From Terriglobales bacterium (GTDB lineage Bacteria > Acidobacteriota > Terriglobia > Terriglobales > Acidobacteriaceae): 64,000 nucleotides of DNA. Positions 14,991-24,208 of this stretch are shown here, piece by piece. The notes under the pieces were generated by a model, which did no database searches, was not told where the DNA came from, and saw nothing but the letters and a program-made list of their open reading frames with translations. The translations under genes and the position numbers were made by a program. The stretch spans positions 186,001-250,000 of the forward strand of contig DATMAB010000015.1 of assembly GCA_035573675.1 (NCBI GenBank). Reading direction: 5' to 3'. The stretch's first letter is position 1. Each line of letters starts with the position of its first letter.

Positions 14991-16478
14991 TCAGTGCGCG
15001 GCCCCGGCAGGTTGGGCCTCCAGAATCCGTTCCCGGCCCAGCCGGAGGACCTCCTTCACCAGCAGAACGAAATCCTCGAAACGGCTGCGATGGTTGCAAA
15101 TGGCCACGCGCAGCGCGAACCGCCCGTTGAGCACAGTGGAAGAGGGCGCGGCCACGCCGTTTTCCTGCAGGTCGGCGAGGAGGGCCTGGTTAAACGCCGC
15201 CAGAGCAGGCTCGTCCCACCCCGGGACGGTGTGCCGGAAGCACACGACGTTGAGGGGAACCGGAGCGAGCAGCTCCAGATTCTCCGAATCCGCGACCAGT
15301 CCGGCCAGATACGCGGCCTGACGCACGTTCTGCTCAACCAACTCGCCGTACCGGCGGAATCCGTGTTCCTGCAGCGCCATCCAGATGCGCAGCGCGCGGA
15401 ATCCCCGTGACAGCTCGAAACCATACTCATTGAACCAGAGCGGGCCGCCGCTCAAGCCCCGCTGGGCCCGGTTCAGGTAGGAGGCGGGCCGCGTATAGGC
15501 GGCGTGGTGATCGTGGGGACGCCGGATGAGCACGCAGCCGGCGTCGTACTGCACGTGTAGCCACTTGTGCAGGTCGAGGGCGAGCGAATCGGCCCGCTCA
15601 ATTCCCCGCACCAGCGGCTTCAGGCGGTCAGAGAGCACCGCGAACCCACCCAATGCGCCGTCGACATGGAGCCACAAGTCTTCGTCGCGACAGAGGTCCG
15701 CCAGCTCCTCCAGCGGATCGAACGCGCCGGTGTTCACCGTGCCGGCGTTGCCCACGACGCAAAATGGCAAGAGGCCCGCTTCCCTGTCCTGGCGGATAGC
15801 CTCTCGCAGCAGTTCGATGCGAATGCGGAAATCGGCGTCCACCGGAATCATGCGCAGGGCGTGTGAGCCAAGCCCAAGCAGCTCCACGGACTTGCGTACC
15901 GAACTGTGCGTTTCCGCGGAGGCGTAGAGGACCATGCGCCGCGGGAGGGACTGGATACCTTCAGCAGCGATATCCGCTTCTGCCTTGGCGTTGCGGGCCA
16001 CGGTGAGCCCCACGAGGTTGGAGGCGGAGCCGCCGGTGGTGAGAATGCCACTGGCTTCCGGCAAATACCCCATCGCTTCCTTGAACCACCCGATCACTTG
16101 GCGTTCGACCTCGACCGCCACCTGGTCCGCGCCAAACACGTTGCAGTTCATCACACCTTCCAGCAACTGGGCCAGCATGCCGAAGGGAGTGCCGCTGCCG
16201 ATGACCCAACCCCAGAAGCGGGGATGAATGTTACCGGTGGGATACGGAAGGATCAGCCGCTGGAAGTCGGCGTACACCTGTTCCGGATCGCGCGGCTCCA
16301 GGGGCCGGCCGCTATCGAGTTCGTCACGCACCTGGCTGGGAATCGGCTTCCATACCTCGCGATCGCGCACGGTCTCCAGGTAGCGGAACACATCATCGAT
16401 CATGCGGTGCCCGAGGTCGCGCAGACGGGACCAATCCTGCGGATCAAGGGTGATCTCGGGTTTCTCCGGCAGTTTCAT
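14991..16478 (-). CDS. PLP-dependent group II amino-acid decarboxylase-like protein
   Basis: A 495-residue fold-type I PLP enzyme of the aromatic-L-amino-acid/glutamate decarboxylase group. Visible are the PLP-phosphate region TGGSASNLVGL, WLHVDGALGGF with the PLP-contacting Asp, and the Schiff-base Lys in LDLHKWLHVQYDAG. The ATG at 16478 has GGAGG upstream and follows the family N-terminus. It is divergent from a MocR/PdxR-type regulator and close to pdxST, which fits PLP-linked control. The substrate amino acid is not determinable here. Confidence 0.9.
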   Translation of the reverse strand: MKLPEKPEITLDPQDWSRLRDLGHRMIDDVFRYLETVRDREVWKPIPSQVRDELDSGRPLEPRDPEQVYADFQRLILPYPTGNIHPRFWGWVIGSGTPFGMLAQLLEGVMNCNVFGADQVAVEVERQVIGWFKEAMGYLPEASGILTTGGSASNLVGLTVARNAKAEADIAAEGIQSLPRRMVLYASAETHSSVRKSVELLGLGSHALRMIPVDADFRIRIELLREAIRQDREAGLLPFCVVGNAGTVNTGAFDPLEELADLCRDEDLWLHVDGALGGFAVLSDRLKPLVRGIERADSLALDLHKWLHVQYDAGCVLIRRPHDHHAAYTRPASYLNRAQRGLSGGPLWFNEYGFELSRGFRALRIWMALQEHGFRRYGELVEQNVRQAAYLAGLVADSENLELLAPVPLNVVCFRHTVPGWDEPALAAFNQALLADLQENGVAAPSSTVLNGRFALRVAICNHRSRFEDFVLLVKEVLRLGRERILEAQPAGAAH

Positions 16479-16500
16479 TCCATCGTCCTCCTCGAAAGGT

Positions 16501-16526
16501 CCAATCGCTGATTGGACTGCTCCAAT
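16501..16526. promoter_or_regulatory. Candidate MocR/PdxR operator: repeated CCAAT/ATTGG boxes
   Basis: CCAATC-GCT-GATTGG (16501-16515) is a perfect inverted repeat, with a third box TCCAAT at 16521-16526. Another CCAA-N7-TTGG occurs at 16597-16611, next to the regulator start. The cluster fills the divergent gap between the decarboxylase and the MocR-type gene, where an autoregulated MocR protein would bind. Regulator-site pairing is inferred. Confidence 0.45.
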
Positions 16527-16613
16527 AGAGTAGTGGCGTGCTACCATTCACAGTGTTCGGGCGTATTTTCTTGGCTTAGAGAAAGAATCAGAATATCCAA
16601 TTGCGAGTTGGCT

Positions 16614-18101
16614 ATGGCTACAGCGGTGAGTCTCTGCAAGATGATCAAGCCCGTGAACGGTGAGGGTCCGCTCTACGGGCGGTTGCTGGCCGCCCTGGAA
16701 GCAGCCATCCAGGAAGGCACGCTGTCGCCGGGATCGCGGCTGCCCTCGGAGCGCGATCTGGCGGAAGAGCTGGGCATGAGCCGCACCACCGTCACCACAG
16801 CGTACCGGGAACTGGAGTCACGCGGCCTGGTGCGCGGACACGTGGGCCGCGGCACGTTCGTTTGCGCTCCGCCGCAAGCCGATGACGCGCCCTTCGCCTG
16901 GCGCGGCAAGGTCTCCACACGCGTACAGCGCACCAGCGATCGCGACTTCCACGAGCTGCTGCACGACTCGGTGAATCCGGCACTGATCTCCTTCGCCGCC
17001 GGGTGTCCCGCAGTGGACTGCTTCCCGTTTGACGAGTATCAGCGCATCGCCCAGCAGGTGATGAAACGCGAGGGGCCACGAATCCTGGGACTGGCCGCCA
17101 CCGAGGGCCAGCCGGCGCTGCGCCGGGCCCTGGCCGCGCGTATGGATGTAAAGCCGGACAAGGTGCTGGTGGTTTCCGGTTCCCAGCAGGCGCTGGATCT
17201 GCTGGCTCGCTGCCTGCTTGACCCGGGCGACACGGTGTTGATGGAGCGTCCCAGCTACGTGGGCGCCATCCGGAGCTTCCGTTCAGCCGGAGCCAATCTG
17301 GTGGGCTGGGACGTGAGTCGGAACGATTTCGACGAACTCGAAGACCTGATCCTGCGCTATCGGCCGAAACTGTTCTACATCAACCCGACCTTCCAGAACC
17401 CGACGGGCCGCACGCTGGCGCTGCGCGAGCGTCGCGATCTGCTGAAGCTGGCGGCACGGTATCGCTTGCCGGTGATTGAGGACGACGCGTATCGCGAGCT
17501 GTGCTACGAAGGACCGCCGCCCCCGAGCCTTCGCGAACTCGACGAGCACAACATCATCATCTACCTGAGCACGTTCTCGAAAGTCCTGGCGCCGGGACTG
17601 CGACTGGGTTGGATTGTGGCCAGCGAGAGCATCGTGGACCAATTAGCCGAGATCAAGCTGACCCTCGACCATTTCACCGAGGGCCTGGGACAGTTGGTGG
17701 TGGCGGAGATGCTCCGCACCGGGTTGTTCGACCATCACGTGAAAAAAGTGCGCGGCGAACACAAGAAGCGCCGCGATGCTCTGGTGGGCTCGCTGCGTCG
17801 CGAACTGCCGCCGCGAACGCTGGAGTTTTCCGTGCCGGGCGGCGGGATGTATCTGTGGTGCCGTCTGGCGCAGCACTTGGAGAGCAAGTCGCTGCTGCGG
17901 GCGGCCATGGCCGGCGGCGTGGTGTTCGCCAACGGCGAGCTGTTCTATCCCGACCCCTGCGGGGGGCGGGAATTGCGGTTGTGCTACTCCGCTCTGCCGG
18001 TGGAGAAGATCGAAGAGGGGGTGCGTCGGCTGGCGCGCAGCCTTGGTTCGGCGGAGTTGCGCCGACCGGCTGCCGAGCGGCAAACCATGCCGATGGTGTA
18101 A
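16614..18101 (+). CDS. MocR/PdxR-family regulator (GntR wHTH fused to aminotransferase domain)
   Basis: A 495-residue protein. Residues about 10-85 are a GntR winged helix (LPSERDLAEELGMSRTTVTTAYRELESRGLV). The rest is a class I aminotransferase-like domain with the PLP Lys in LSTFSKVLAPGLRLGW and NPTFQNPTGRTL. MocR proteins use PLP as an effector; those beside pdxST (PdxR) activate vitamin B6 synthesis. pdxS starts 93 bases downstream on the same strand, so a PdxR role is likely. The ATG at 16614 is preferred to the longer frame, which runs through the operator-like region and lacks domain similarity. Confidence 0.9.
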   Translation: MATAVSLCKMIKPVNGEGPLYGRLLAALEAAIQEGTLSPGSRLPSERDLAEELGMSRTTVTTAYRELESRGLVRGHVGRGTFVCAPPQADDAPFAWRGKVSTRVQRTSDRDFHELLHDSVNPALISFAAGCPAVDCFPFDEYQRIAQQVMKREGPRILGLAATEGQPALRRALAARMDVKPDKVLVVSGSQQALDLLARCLLDPGDTVLMERPSYVGAIRSFRSAGANLVGWDVSRNDFDELEDLILRYRPKLFYINPTFQNPTGRTLALRERRDLLKLAARYRLPVIEDDAYRELCYEGPPPPSLRELDEHNIIIYLSTFSKVLAPGLRLGWIVASESIVDQLAEIKLTLDHFTEGLGQLVVAEMLRTGLFDHHVKKVRGEHKKRRDALVGSLRRELPPRTLEFSVPGGGMYLWCRLAQHLESKSLLRAAMAGGVVFANGELFYPDPCGGRELRLCYSALPVEKIEEGVRRLARSLGSAELRRPAAERQTMPMV

Positions 18102-18110
18102 GGCTTCGGT

Positions 18111-18131
18111 CCGGAGCAGTTCGTGCTCCGG
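18111..18131 (+). other. Stem-loop between the MocR gene and pdxS
   Basis: A perfect 8-bp stem CCGGAGCA / TGCTCCGG with a 5-base loop and no T-run. It may be a weak terminator, an mRNA-stabilising hairpin or an attenuator between the regulator and pdxS. Confidence 0.4.
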
Positions 18132-18194
18132 CGTAAAATGTAGGTTGGAGTCATCCGGAATCGGCGCAGCAGAGCGCCAGGAATGCGAGGGAAT

Positions 18195-19112
18195 ATGTCA
18201 GAGGCCAATGGAACGGGCGGCCTCCGCCTGAAGACGGGCCTGGCGGAGATGCTCAAGGGCGGCGTCATTATGGACGTGACCAACGCCGAGCAGGCCAAGA
18301 TCGCTGAGGACGCGGGAGCGGTCGCGGTGATGGCTCTGGAGCGAGTGCCGGCGCAGATCCGTGCCGAAGGCGGCGTGGCGCGCATGGCCTCGCCGCGGAA
18401 GATCCGCGAGATCATGGAAGCGGTCACCATTCCGGTAATGGCCAAGTGCCGCATCGGGCATTTCGCCGAGGCACAGATCCTGGAAGCGCTGGGCGTGGAC
18501 TATATCGACGAGTCGGAAGTGTTGACGCCGGCCGACGAAGAGCATCATGTGGACAAGCATGCCTTCCGCGTCCCCTTTGTCTGCGGCGCGCGCAACCTGG
18601 GCGAGGCGTTGCGGCGCATCAGCGAAGGCGCGGCCATGATCCGCACCAAGGGCGAAGCCGGCACCGGCGACGTGGTGCACGCCGTGAAGCACATGCGCGC
18701 CATCATGAAAGACATGCGCGCGCTCACCACCCTGCGCGAGGACGAACTGTACACTCGCGCCAAAGAACTGCAGGCGCCGGTCGAGCTGGTTCGCCTAGTA
18801 GCTAAGGAGGGCAAGCTGCCGGTGCCCAACTTTTCCGCCGGCGGCATCGCTACGCCGGCCGACGCCGCCCTGGTCATGCAGCTGGGCGCGGAGGCGGTGT
18901 TCGTCGGCTCGGGCATCTTCATGAAGAATTCCACCGAGTTCGCCGATCCGGAAGATGCCATGCGCCGGGCGCGCGCCATCGTGCGGGCGACCACGCATTA
19001 CCAGGATCCGGCCGTACTGCTCGAAGTCAGCGAAGACCTGATCGGCGCGATGCGCGGCCTGGCGGTCGCCGGCCTCGCCGAAGCGGACATGTTGCAGAAG
19101 CGCGGCTGGTAG
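18195..19112 (+). CDS. pdxS: Pyridoxal 5'-phosphate synthase lyase subunit PdxS
   Basis: The (beta/alpha)8 subunit that builds PLP from ribose 5-phosphate, glyceraldehyde 3-phosphate and ammonia delivered by PdxT. The 305-residue protein is highly canonical: [32 protein letters not shown]-like block, [17 protein letters not shown], and the C-terminal [12 protein letters not shown]. The ATG at 18195 has AGGG upstream; an earlier in-frame ATG at 18183 is less well supported. pdxT follows after 11 bases. Confidence 0.98.
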   Translation: MSEANGTGGLRLKTGLAEMLKGGVIMDVTNAEQAKIAEDAGAVAVMALERVPAQIRAEGGVARMASPRKIREIMEAVTIPVMAKCRIGHFAEAQILEALGVDYIDESEVLTPADEEHHVDKHAFRVPFVCGARNLGEALRRISEGAAMIRTKGEAGTGDVVHAVKHMRAIMKDMRALTTLREDELYTRAKELQAPVELVRLVAKEGKLPVPNFSAGGIATPADAALVMQLGAEAVFVGSGIFMKNSTEFADPEDAMRRARAIVRATTHYQDPAVLLEVSEDLIGAMRGLAVAGLAEADMLQKRGW

Positions 19113-19123
19113 TCGGAAGCACT

Positions 19124-19696
19124 ATGAAGACCGGAGTTCTCGCCATTCAGGGCGATTTTGACGCTCATCGCAAGCGTCTCGAAGAACTGGGCGCGGAAGT
19201 CGTCCTGGTGAAAAAGGCCGAGCACCTGGATGCGGTGGACGCGCTCGTAATCCCCGGTGGCGAGTCCACGACCTTCCTCAAATTCCTCGAGCGTGGCGGG
19301 TTCTTCGAGCGACTGCGCGCGTTCGCCCGGACGAAGCCCGTGTTCGGCACCTGTGCGGGCGCCATCCTGCTGGCGCGCGAAGTGCTCAATCCGCCGCAAG
19401 CGAGTTTGGGGGCACTCGACGTCCGCGTGCGCCGCAATGCCTATGGTCGGCAACTGGAGAGCTCCATCCGCTGCGGCGAGACGCGACTGGCCGGCGGGCC
19501 GCTGGAGATGGTGTTCATCCGCGCTCCCAGGATCGAAGCGGCGGGTCCGGGAGTCGAAGTGCTGGCCACCGAGAGCGGCGATCCTGTCCTGGTGCGTCAG
19601 GGCAAGGTGATGGCGGCGACCTTCCATCCCGAGCTTTCTGCTGATCCGCGCGTGCACAAGGCCTTCCTGGAGCTGGCGCACAACGGTTCGCGCTGA
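19124..19696 (+). CDS. pdxT: Pyridoxal 5'-phosphate synthase glutaminase subunit PdxT
   Basis: A class I glutaminase (190 residues) that supplies ammonia to PdxS. The triad is visible: the nucleophile Cys in FGTCAGAILLA, and His and Glu in TFHPELS. The oxyanion strand IPGGEST is present. It is directly downstream of pdxS, forming the standard pdxST pair of the ribose 5-phosphate-dependent PLP pathway. Confidence 0.97.
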   Translation: MKTGVLAIQGDFDAHRKRLEELGAEVVLVKKAEHLDAVDALVIPGGESTTFLKFLERGGFFERLRAFARTKPVFGTCAGAILLAREVLNPPQASLGALDVRVRRNAYGRQLESSIRCGETRLAGGPLEMVFIRAPRIEAAGPGVEVLATESGDPVLVRQGKVMAATFHPELSADPRVHKAFLELAHNGSR

Positions 19697-19831
19697 CGGC
19701 TCGGAGTTTTCGATTGCTTCTTTTCCGTCGTATGCTATTCTTTCGCGTTCGCTTGCGGCATTCTCATTGGAGAAAATGCCTGCGAACGGTTCTGCAAACC
19801 GCCAAACAAACCTGACCCGAGGTCTTGCCGA

Positions 19832-20644
19832 ATGGGCGTGGCGTTGTTGGTCGTTATCTGGCTGATCACCCTAGTCAGTACCTACTTTTTCTACACCGGG
19901 CAGTGGTCGCCGCTGCCGCTGGCCTCGGCGCACGGCGCTGCCATCGACAAGCAGATGGCGCTGACCATGGTGCTGATGGGCGTGGTGTTTCTGGCCGCGC
20001 AACTGGGGTTGGGACTGTTCGTCTGGAAATATCGCGACCGCAGCGGCGCCCCGGCCGCCACGTACTCGCACGGACACATCGGCCTGGAGTGGACCTGGAC
20101 CGCGCTGACGGCGGTTCTGTTCGTCGGGCTGAACCTGATGGGTTACAACGTGTGGGCGGCCAACCGCATTCACGGCGCCGGGCCCAACGCCATGCAGGTG
20201 GAAGTGACGGCGGTGCAATTCACCTGGTACTTCCGCTATCCGGGGCCGGACGGCAAGTTCGGCCGCGTGGATTACCAGAAGAGCGACGCCTCACTGGGCA
20301 ATGAGGGAGCCCTGGGCCTGGATGACACCGACCCCGCCAGCAAGGACGACATCGTCGCCGGCGTGCTGATGCTTCCCGTCAACAAGGAAGTGGACGCTAC
20401 CTTGCGGGCGCAGGACGTCATCCACAACTTCAATGTGCCGGCCATGCGCGTGAAGCAGGACGCCGTCCCCGGTCTCATGGTCCACACGCATTTCACCCCT
20501 ACCCAGACCGGCGACTTCGAAGTTGCGTGCGCTGAGTTGTGCGGGTTGGGACATTACAAGATGCGGGGCACGGTGCGCGTGGTCAGCGAGCAGGAGTTCA
20601 ACCAGTGGATGGCGGAACGCCAGGCAGAGAAGCAACAACAGTGA
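19832..20644 (+). CDS. coxB: Cytochrome c oxidase subunit II
   Basis: A 270-residue membrane-anchored CuA subunit. Two N-terminal membrane helices (about 1-25 and 45-70, the first doubling as signal anchor) and GHIGLEWTWTALTAVLF are followed by the periplasmic cupredoxin domain. The CuA ligands are complete: His in VIHNFNVPAMR, then CAELCGLGHYKM. The aromatic electron-entry segment VQFTWYFRYPG is present. There is no fused cytochrome c domain, so this is aa3-like rather than caa3. It is the first gene of the cox operon. Confidence 0.96.
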   Translation: MGVALLVVIWLITLVSTYFFYTGQWSPLPLASAHGAAIDKQMALTMVLMGVVFLAAQLGLGLFVWKYRDRSGAPAATYSHGHIGLEWTWTALTAVLFVGLNLMGYNVWAANRIHGAGPNAMQVEVTAVQFTWYFRYPGPDGKFGRVDYQKSDASLGNEGALGLDDTDPASKDDIVAGVLMLPVNKEVDATLRAQDVIHNFNVPAMRVKQDAVPGLMVHTHFTPTQTGDFEVACAELCGLGHYKMRGTVRVVSEQEFNQWMAERQAEKQQQ

Positions 20645-20684
20645 CCAGAAAGCGCTGCAAGGACTTCACAGGAGAACCACGTCG

Positions 20685-22433
20685 ATGAGCGAAGTGCACG
20701 CCGAGGCGGCAGTCCACGCGCATGCCGCGCCCACGGGCTTCATCCGCAAGTACATCTTCAGTCTCGATCACAAGGTCATCGGGATCCAGTACTACTTCCT
20801 GGCGCTGGTGGCGGTCTTCGTGGGGATGTTCCTTTCGCTGCTGATGCGCATCCACCTGGTCTGGCCCATGGCGCACCTGCCCCTGCTGGGTGAGATCAAA
20901 CCGGAAACCTATCTCACGCTGCTCACCATGCACGGCACCATCATGGTGTTTTTCGTGCTCACCACGGCTCCGCAGAGCGGCTTCGGCAACTACGTGCTGC
21001 CCATCCAGATCGGCGCACCGGATATGGCCTTCCCGGTGCTGAACATGCTCTCGTTCTGGACCACGTTCCTCTCGTTTGTGATCATGCTGGCCGCTTTCTT
21101 CGTCGAGGGCGGAGCGCCGCTGCACGGATGGACAGGATACGCTCCCCTGAGCGCCATACCTTCCGCCGGGCCCGGCCAGACCCTGGGCGCCGACCTCTGG
21201 ATCATCAGCATTGCAGTATTTTGCGCGGCCTCGCTGATGGGCGCGCTGAATTTCATTACGACGACGCTCGACCTGCGGGCACGTGGTATGTCGCTGATGC
21301 GCCTGCCGCTCACCTGCTGGAGCTGGTTTATCACCGCCATCCTCGGGCTGCTGGCCTTTGGCGTACTGGCCGCTGCCGGCATTCTGCTGTTGCTCGACCG
21401 CAACGTGGGCACCAGCTTCTTTGTGCCCGGCGGGCTGGTCATGACGGGCGTGCCCGTGAAGCATCAGGGCGGCTCTCCCCTGCTCTGGCAGCACTTGTTC
21501 TGGTTCTTCGGACACCCGGAGGTGTACATCGCCATCCTGCCCGGCATGGGCGTGGCTTCGCAGGTGCTGTCAACCTTCTCGCGCAAGCCGATCTTCGGAT
21601 ATCGGGCGATGGTCTACGCCATGCTTTCCATTGGCATTCTGGGTTTTGTGGTTTGGGGGCACCACATGTTCATGAGCGGCATGAGCCCCTATTCGGCCTT
21701 TGCCTTCTCGGTGATGACCATGGCCATCGGCGTACCTTCGGCCATCAAGACCTTCAATTGGCTGGGCACTATCTGGCGCGGACGCGTGCGCTTCTATACG
21801 CCCATGCTGTTCGCCATCGGCTTCGTTTCCCTGTTCGTGAGCGGCGGGCTGAGCGGGCCCTTCCTGGCGCAGCCGCAGCTCGACATCAACTTGCACGACA
21901 CGTACTTCGTGGTGGCACACTTCCATCTCATCATGGGCGTAGCTGCGATCTTCGGCATCTTCGCAGGCACCTACTATTGGTTTCCGAAAATGTTCGGGCG
22001 CATGATGAACGAGCGCCTGGGACAGGCACACTTCTGGCTGACCTTCATCGGGACCTATGCCATTTTCATGCCCATGCACTACCTGGGCATCGCCGGACAT
22101 CCGCGGCGCTACTCGCAGCTCACGGAGGTGAAATTCCTGGAGCCGCTGATGAGCCTGCAGGAGTTCATCACCATCGCGGCGCTGATCACCATCGGCGCGC
22201 AGATCATTTTTGTCATCAATCTCTTTTGGAGCATGTTCAAGGGCGCCAAGGCCACGGCCAATCCGTGGGAGGCTACGACGCTCGAGTGGACGGTGCCTTC
22301 GCCGCCGCCGCATGACAATTTTGGCGGCCGCGTGCCGGTGGTGCGCCACGGGCCCTACGAATACGCCGTGCCCGGCGCTGCCAGGGATTACGTCATGCAA
22401 AACGAGGAGAGTACGGTACCCGCGCATTCCTGA
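20685..22433 (+). CDS. coxA: Cytochrome c oxidase subunit I
   Basis: The 582-residue catalytic subunit with haem a, haem a3 and CuB. Ligands visible: LLTMHGTIMVF (haem a His), the cross-linked HPEVY pair, WGHHMF (two CuB His), and VVAHFHLIMG with both haem His residues. HPEVY marks an A-type oxidase. The ATG at 20685 has AGGAG upstream; the open frame extends back inside coxB. The C-terminal tail beyond the last helix is about 50 residues long and proline-rich. It overlaps coxC as TGATG. Confidence 0.97.
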   Translation: MSEVHAEAAVHAHAAPTGFIRKYIFSLDHKVIGIQYYFLALVAVFVGMFLSLLMRIHLVWPMAHLPLLGEIKPETYLTLLTMHGTIMVFFVLTTAPQSGFGNYVLPIQIGAPDMAFPVLNMLSFWTTFLSFVIMLAAFFVEGGAPLHGWTGYAPLSAIPSAGPGQTLGADLWIISIAVFCAASLMGALNFITTTLDLRARGMSLMRLPLTCWSWFITAILGLLAFGVLAAAGILLLLDRNVGTSFFVPGGLVMTGVPVKHQGGSPLLWQHLFWFFGHPEVYIAILPGMGVASQVLSTFSRKPIFGYRAMVYAMLSIGILGFVVWGHHMFMSGMSPYSAFAFSVMTMAIGVPSAIKTFNWLGTIWRGRVRFYTPMLFAIGFVSLFVSGGLSGPFLAQPQLDINLHDTYFVVAHFHLIMGVAAIFGIFAGTYYWFPKMFGRMMNERLGQAHFWLTFIGTYAIFMPMHYLGIAGHPRRYSQLTEVKFLEPLMSLQEFITIAALITIGAQIIFVINLFWSMFKGAKATANPWEATTLEWTVPSPPPHDNFGGRVPVVRHGPYEYAVPGAARDYVMQNEESTVPAHS

Positions 22434-23098
22434 TGGCCACGCTGACTCATCCCGTCACGGTCGAAGAGCGCGAGCCGCGCACGGGCGGCATAATGCCGCC
22501 GCCGGCCCCGCCACGAGACGGCAAGAGCGAAGGCCCTGGTCCGGGCTTTACGCCTGCCGACCGCTTGCGTCGCTACCGCATCGGCCTGGCCGTTGGATTG
22601 ACTCCGGTGCTCATGCTGTTCGTCTCCTTTACCAGCGCCTATATCGTCCGACAGGGCCTGGGAGATGACTGGAGCGCCATTGCCCTGCCGCCCATCCTCT
22701 GGATGAACACGATCATCCTTCTGGCCAGCAGCGTGACGGCGGAGAAGGCGCGCCGGATGGCCGGCATTGCCCAGGAGTCAGGCGGATTGTGGCTGGGCAT
22801 CACGCTGATCTTGGGTCTGGGCTTCCTCGCCGGCCAATGGATCGCGTGGAAGCAACTGGCGGCGCAGGGCATCTTCATCGCCTCGAATCCCAGCAGTTCG
22901 TTCTTTTACCTGCTGACCGGAAGCCACGGCGCACACCTCGTAGGAGGGGTGCTGGCGCTGGGCTACGCGGCGCTGGCGACGCGCTTTCACCGGCCGCCGG
23001 AAACCCGGCGTATTGTCGTGGACATCGCCACCTGGTATTGGCACTTCATGGATCTGTTGTGGCTGTACATCCTGGGCCTGGTGTATTTGGCGCAATAG
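22433..23098 (+). CDS. coxC: Cytochrome c oxidase subunit III (first copy)
   Basis: A 221-residue membrane protein. After a Pro/Gly-rich N-terminal tail (about 1-45) there are about five hydrophobic helices. SHGAHLVGGVLALG and the C-terminal WYWHFMDLLWLYILGLVYL are the COX3 signatures. The start codon overlaps the coxA stop, so translation is coupled. It is a short COX3 of the five-helix type common in bacteria. Confidence 0.93.
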   Translation: MATLTHPVTVEEREPRTGGIMPPPAPPRDGKSEGPGPGFTPADRLRRYRIGLAVGLTPVLMLFVSFTSAYIVRQGLGDDWSAIALPPILWMNTIILLASSVTAEKARRMAGIAQESGGLWLGITLILGLGFLAGQWIAWKQLAAQGIFIASNPSSSFFYLLTGSHGAHLVGGVLALGYAALATRFHRPPETRRIVVDIATWYWHFMDLLWLYILGLVYLAQ

Positions 23099-23120
23099 AA
23101 ACGACACGAGGAACCACACG

Positions 23121-23876
23121 ATGGCTGAAGCTGCTGTGCATCACCCGATGAGCGACGCGTATGAACCGCCGCTGTTCGGAGCCTACTCGAAGAAAGTAGG
23201 CATGTGGCTGTTCCTGCTCTCCGACTCGCTCACGTTCGGGGCGCTGCTGTTCGCTTACAGCTACGGGCGCATCGCGACCCCGAACTGGCCCACGCCGTTC
23301 GGCGCCCACAGCATCGCCAACGCCAGCATCATGACCGCTTGCCTGCTCTCCAGTTCGCTGACCATGGTTCTGGCTGTCCTGGCGAGTCAGCGCGGCGACC
23401 GCACGTGGCGCTTCAACTGGCTCCTGGCCACCATGTTTTTCGGCGCTGCATTCGTGGTGCTGCATGCCTTTGAATGGGAAGGGCTGATCAAGGAAGGGAT
23501 GCGGCCCTTCAGCAACCCCTGGGCGGCGGACGTCCCCCAGTTCGGCGGGACGTTTTTCGCGCTCACCGGCATGCACATGCTGCACGTCACTATCGGCGTC
23601 ATCTATCTGGGCGTGATCGCCATGGGACGCAAGTTCATTCCCCTGCTGGTGGGACTGTGGCTGGTCGCCTGGCTGGCGACGCCTTCCAGCAGCGTGTTCC
23701 ACTATGGTTCGCACGTCCTGCTGGCCTGTGCGGTCATCGCCGGCATGGTGGTGTTGTTCAAACCCAAGAACTATGATGCCCGCGATGTCGAAGTCAGCGG
23801 CCTGTACTGGCACTTTGTGGACCTGGTCTGGATGTTCATCTTCCCCCTGGTGTACCTAATGTCTACCAGGGTGTGA
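23121..23876 (+). CDS. Cytochrome c oxidase subunit III-like protein (second copy)
   Basis: A second COX3-family protein of 251 residues with its own diagnostic blocks: KVGMWLFLLSDSLTFGALLFAY, LTGMHMLHVTIGVIYL and LYWHFVDLVWMFIFPLVYL. About six to seven membrane helices are visible, so it is longer than the preceding copy and clearly divergent from it. The ATG at 23121 has GAGG upstream. Two tandem COX3 genes in one operon occur in some bacteria; whether both sit in one complex is unknown. Confidence 0.92.
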   Translation: MAEAAVHHPMSDAYEPPLFGAYSKKVGMWLFLLSDSLTFGALLFAYSYGRIATPNWPTPFGAHSIANASIMTACLLSSSLTMVLAVLASQRGDRTWRFNWLLATMFFGAAFVVLHAFEWEGLIKEGMRPFSNPWAADVPQFGGTFFALTGMHMLHVTIGVIYLGVIAMGRKFIPLLVGLWLVAWLATPSSSVFHYGSHVLLACAVIAGMVVLFKPKNYDARDVEVSGLYWHFVDLVWMFIFPLVYLMSTRV

Positions 23877-23893
23877 GCGGAGAAGGCGGAATC

Positions 23894-24208
23894 ATGGCAC
23901 ACGACGCAACGGCGACTCACGACCACGGGAAGGCCCAGTACTTCTGGGTGTGGGGCGCGCTCCTGGCCATCACCGGGATTGAGATCGTCCTGGCCTACAA
24001 GCAAGTGTTCGACCCGCTGCACATGCTGATCGTGCTGCTGGTGCTTTCCGTGATCAAGGCGGCGCTCATCATTGCCTACTTCATGCACCTGAAGTTCGAG
24101 ATCGTACGCATGAAGGTGACGCTGATGGCAGCTCTGGTGGTGTGCTTGACGCTGATGTTCGTCTTCTTTGCGGATGCCTTCCGCATTCTGCAATTGGGAG
24201 CCAGATGA
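23894..24208 (+). CDS. Cytochrome c oxidase subunit IV (prokaryotic)
   Basis: A 104-residue small membrane subunit with a His-rich N-terminus (MAHDATATHDHGKAQYF) and three hydrophobic helices, including VIKAALIIAYFMHLKFE, the recognisable prokaryotic COX4 motif. The ATG at 23894 has AGAAGGCGG upstream and is preferred to the GTG at 23873 that overlaps the previous stop. It probably stabilises the oxidase rather than taking part in catalysis. Confidence 0.9.
   Translation: MAHDATATHDHGKAQYFWVWGALLAITGIEIVLAYKQVFDPLHMLIVLLVLSVIKAALIIAYFMHLKFEIVRMKVTLMAALVVCLTLMFVFFADAFRILQLGAR

Noticed and set aside
20598-22427. Long minus-strand ORFs antisense to coxA
   Set aside because: The coxA ligands are all on the plus strand; the antisense frames have charged, motif-free sequence.
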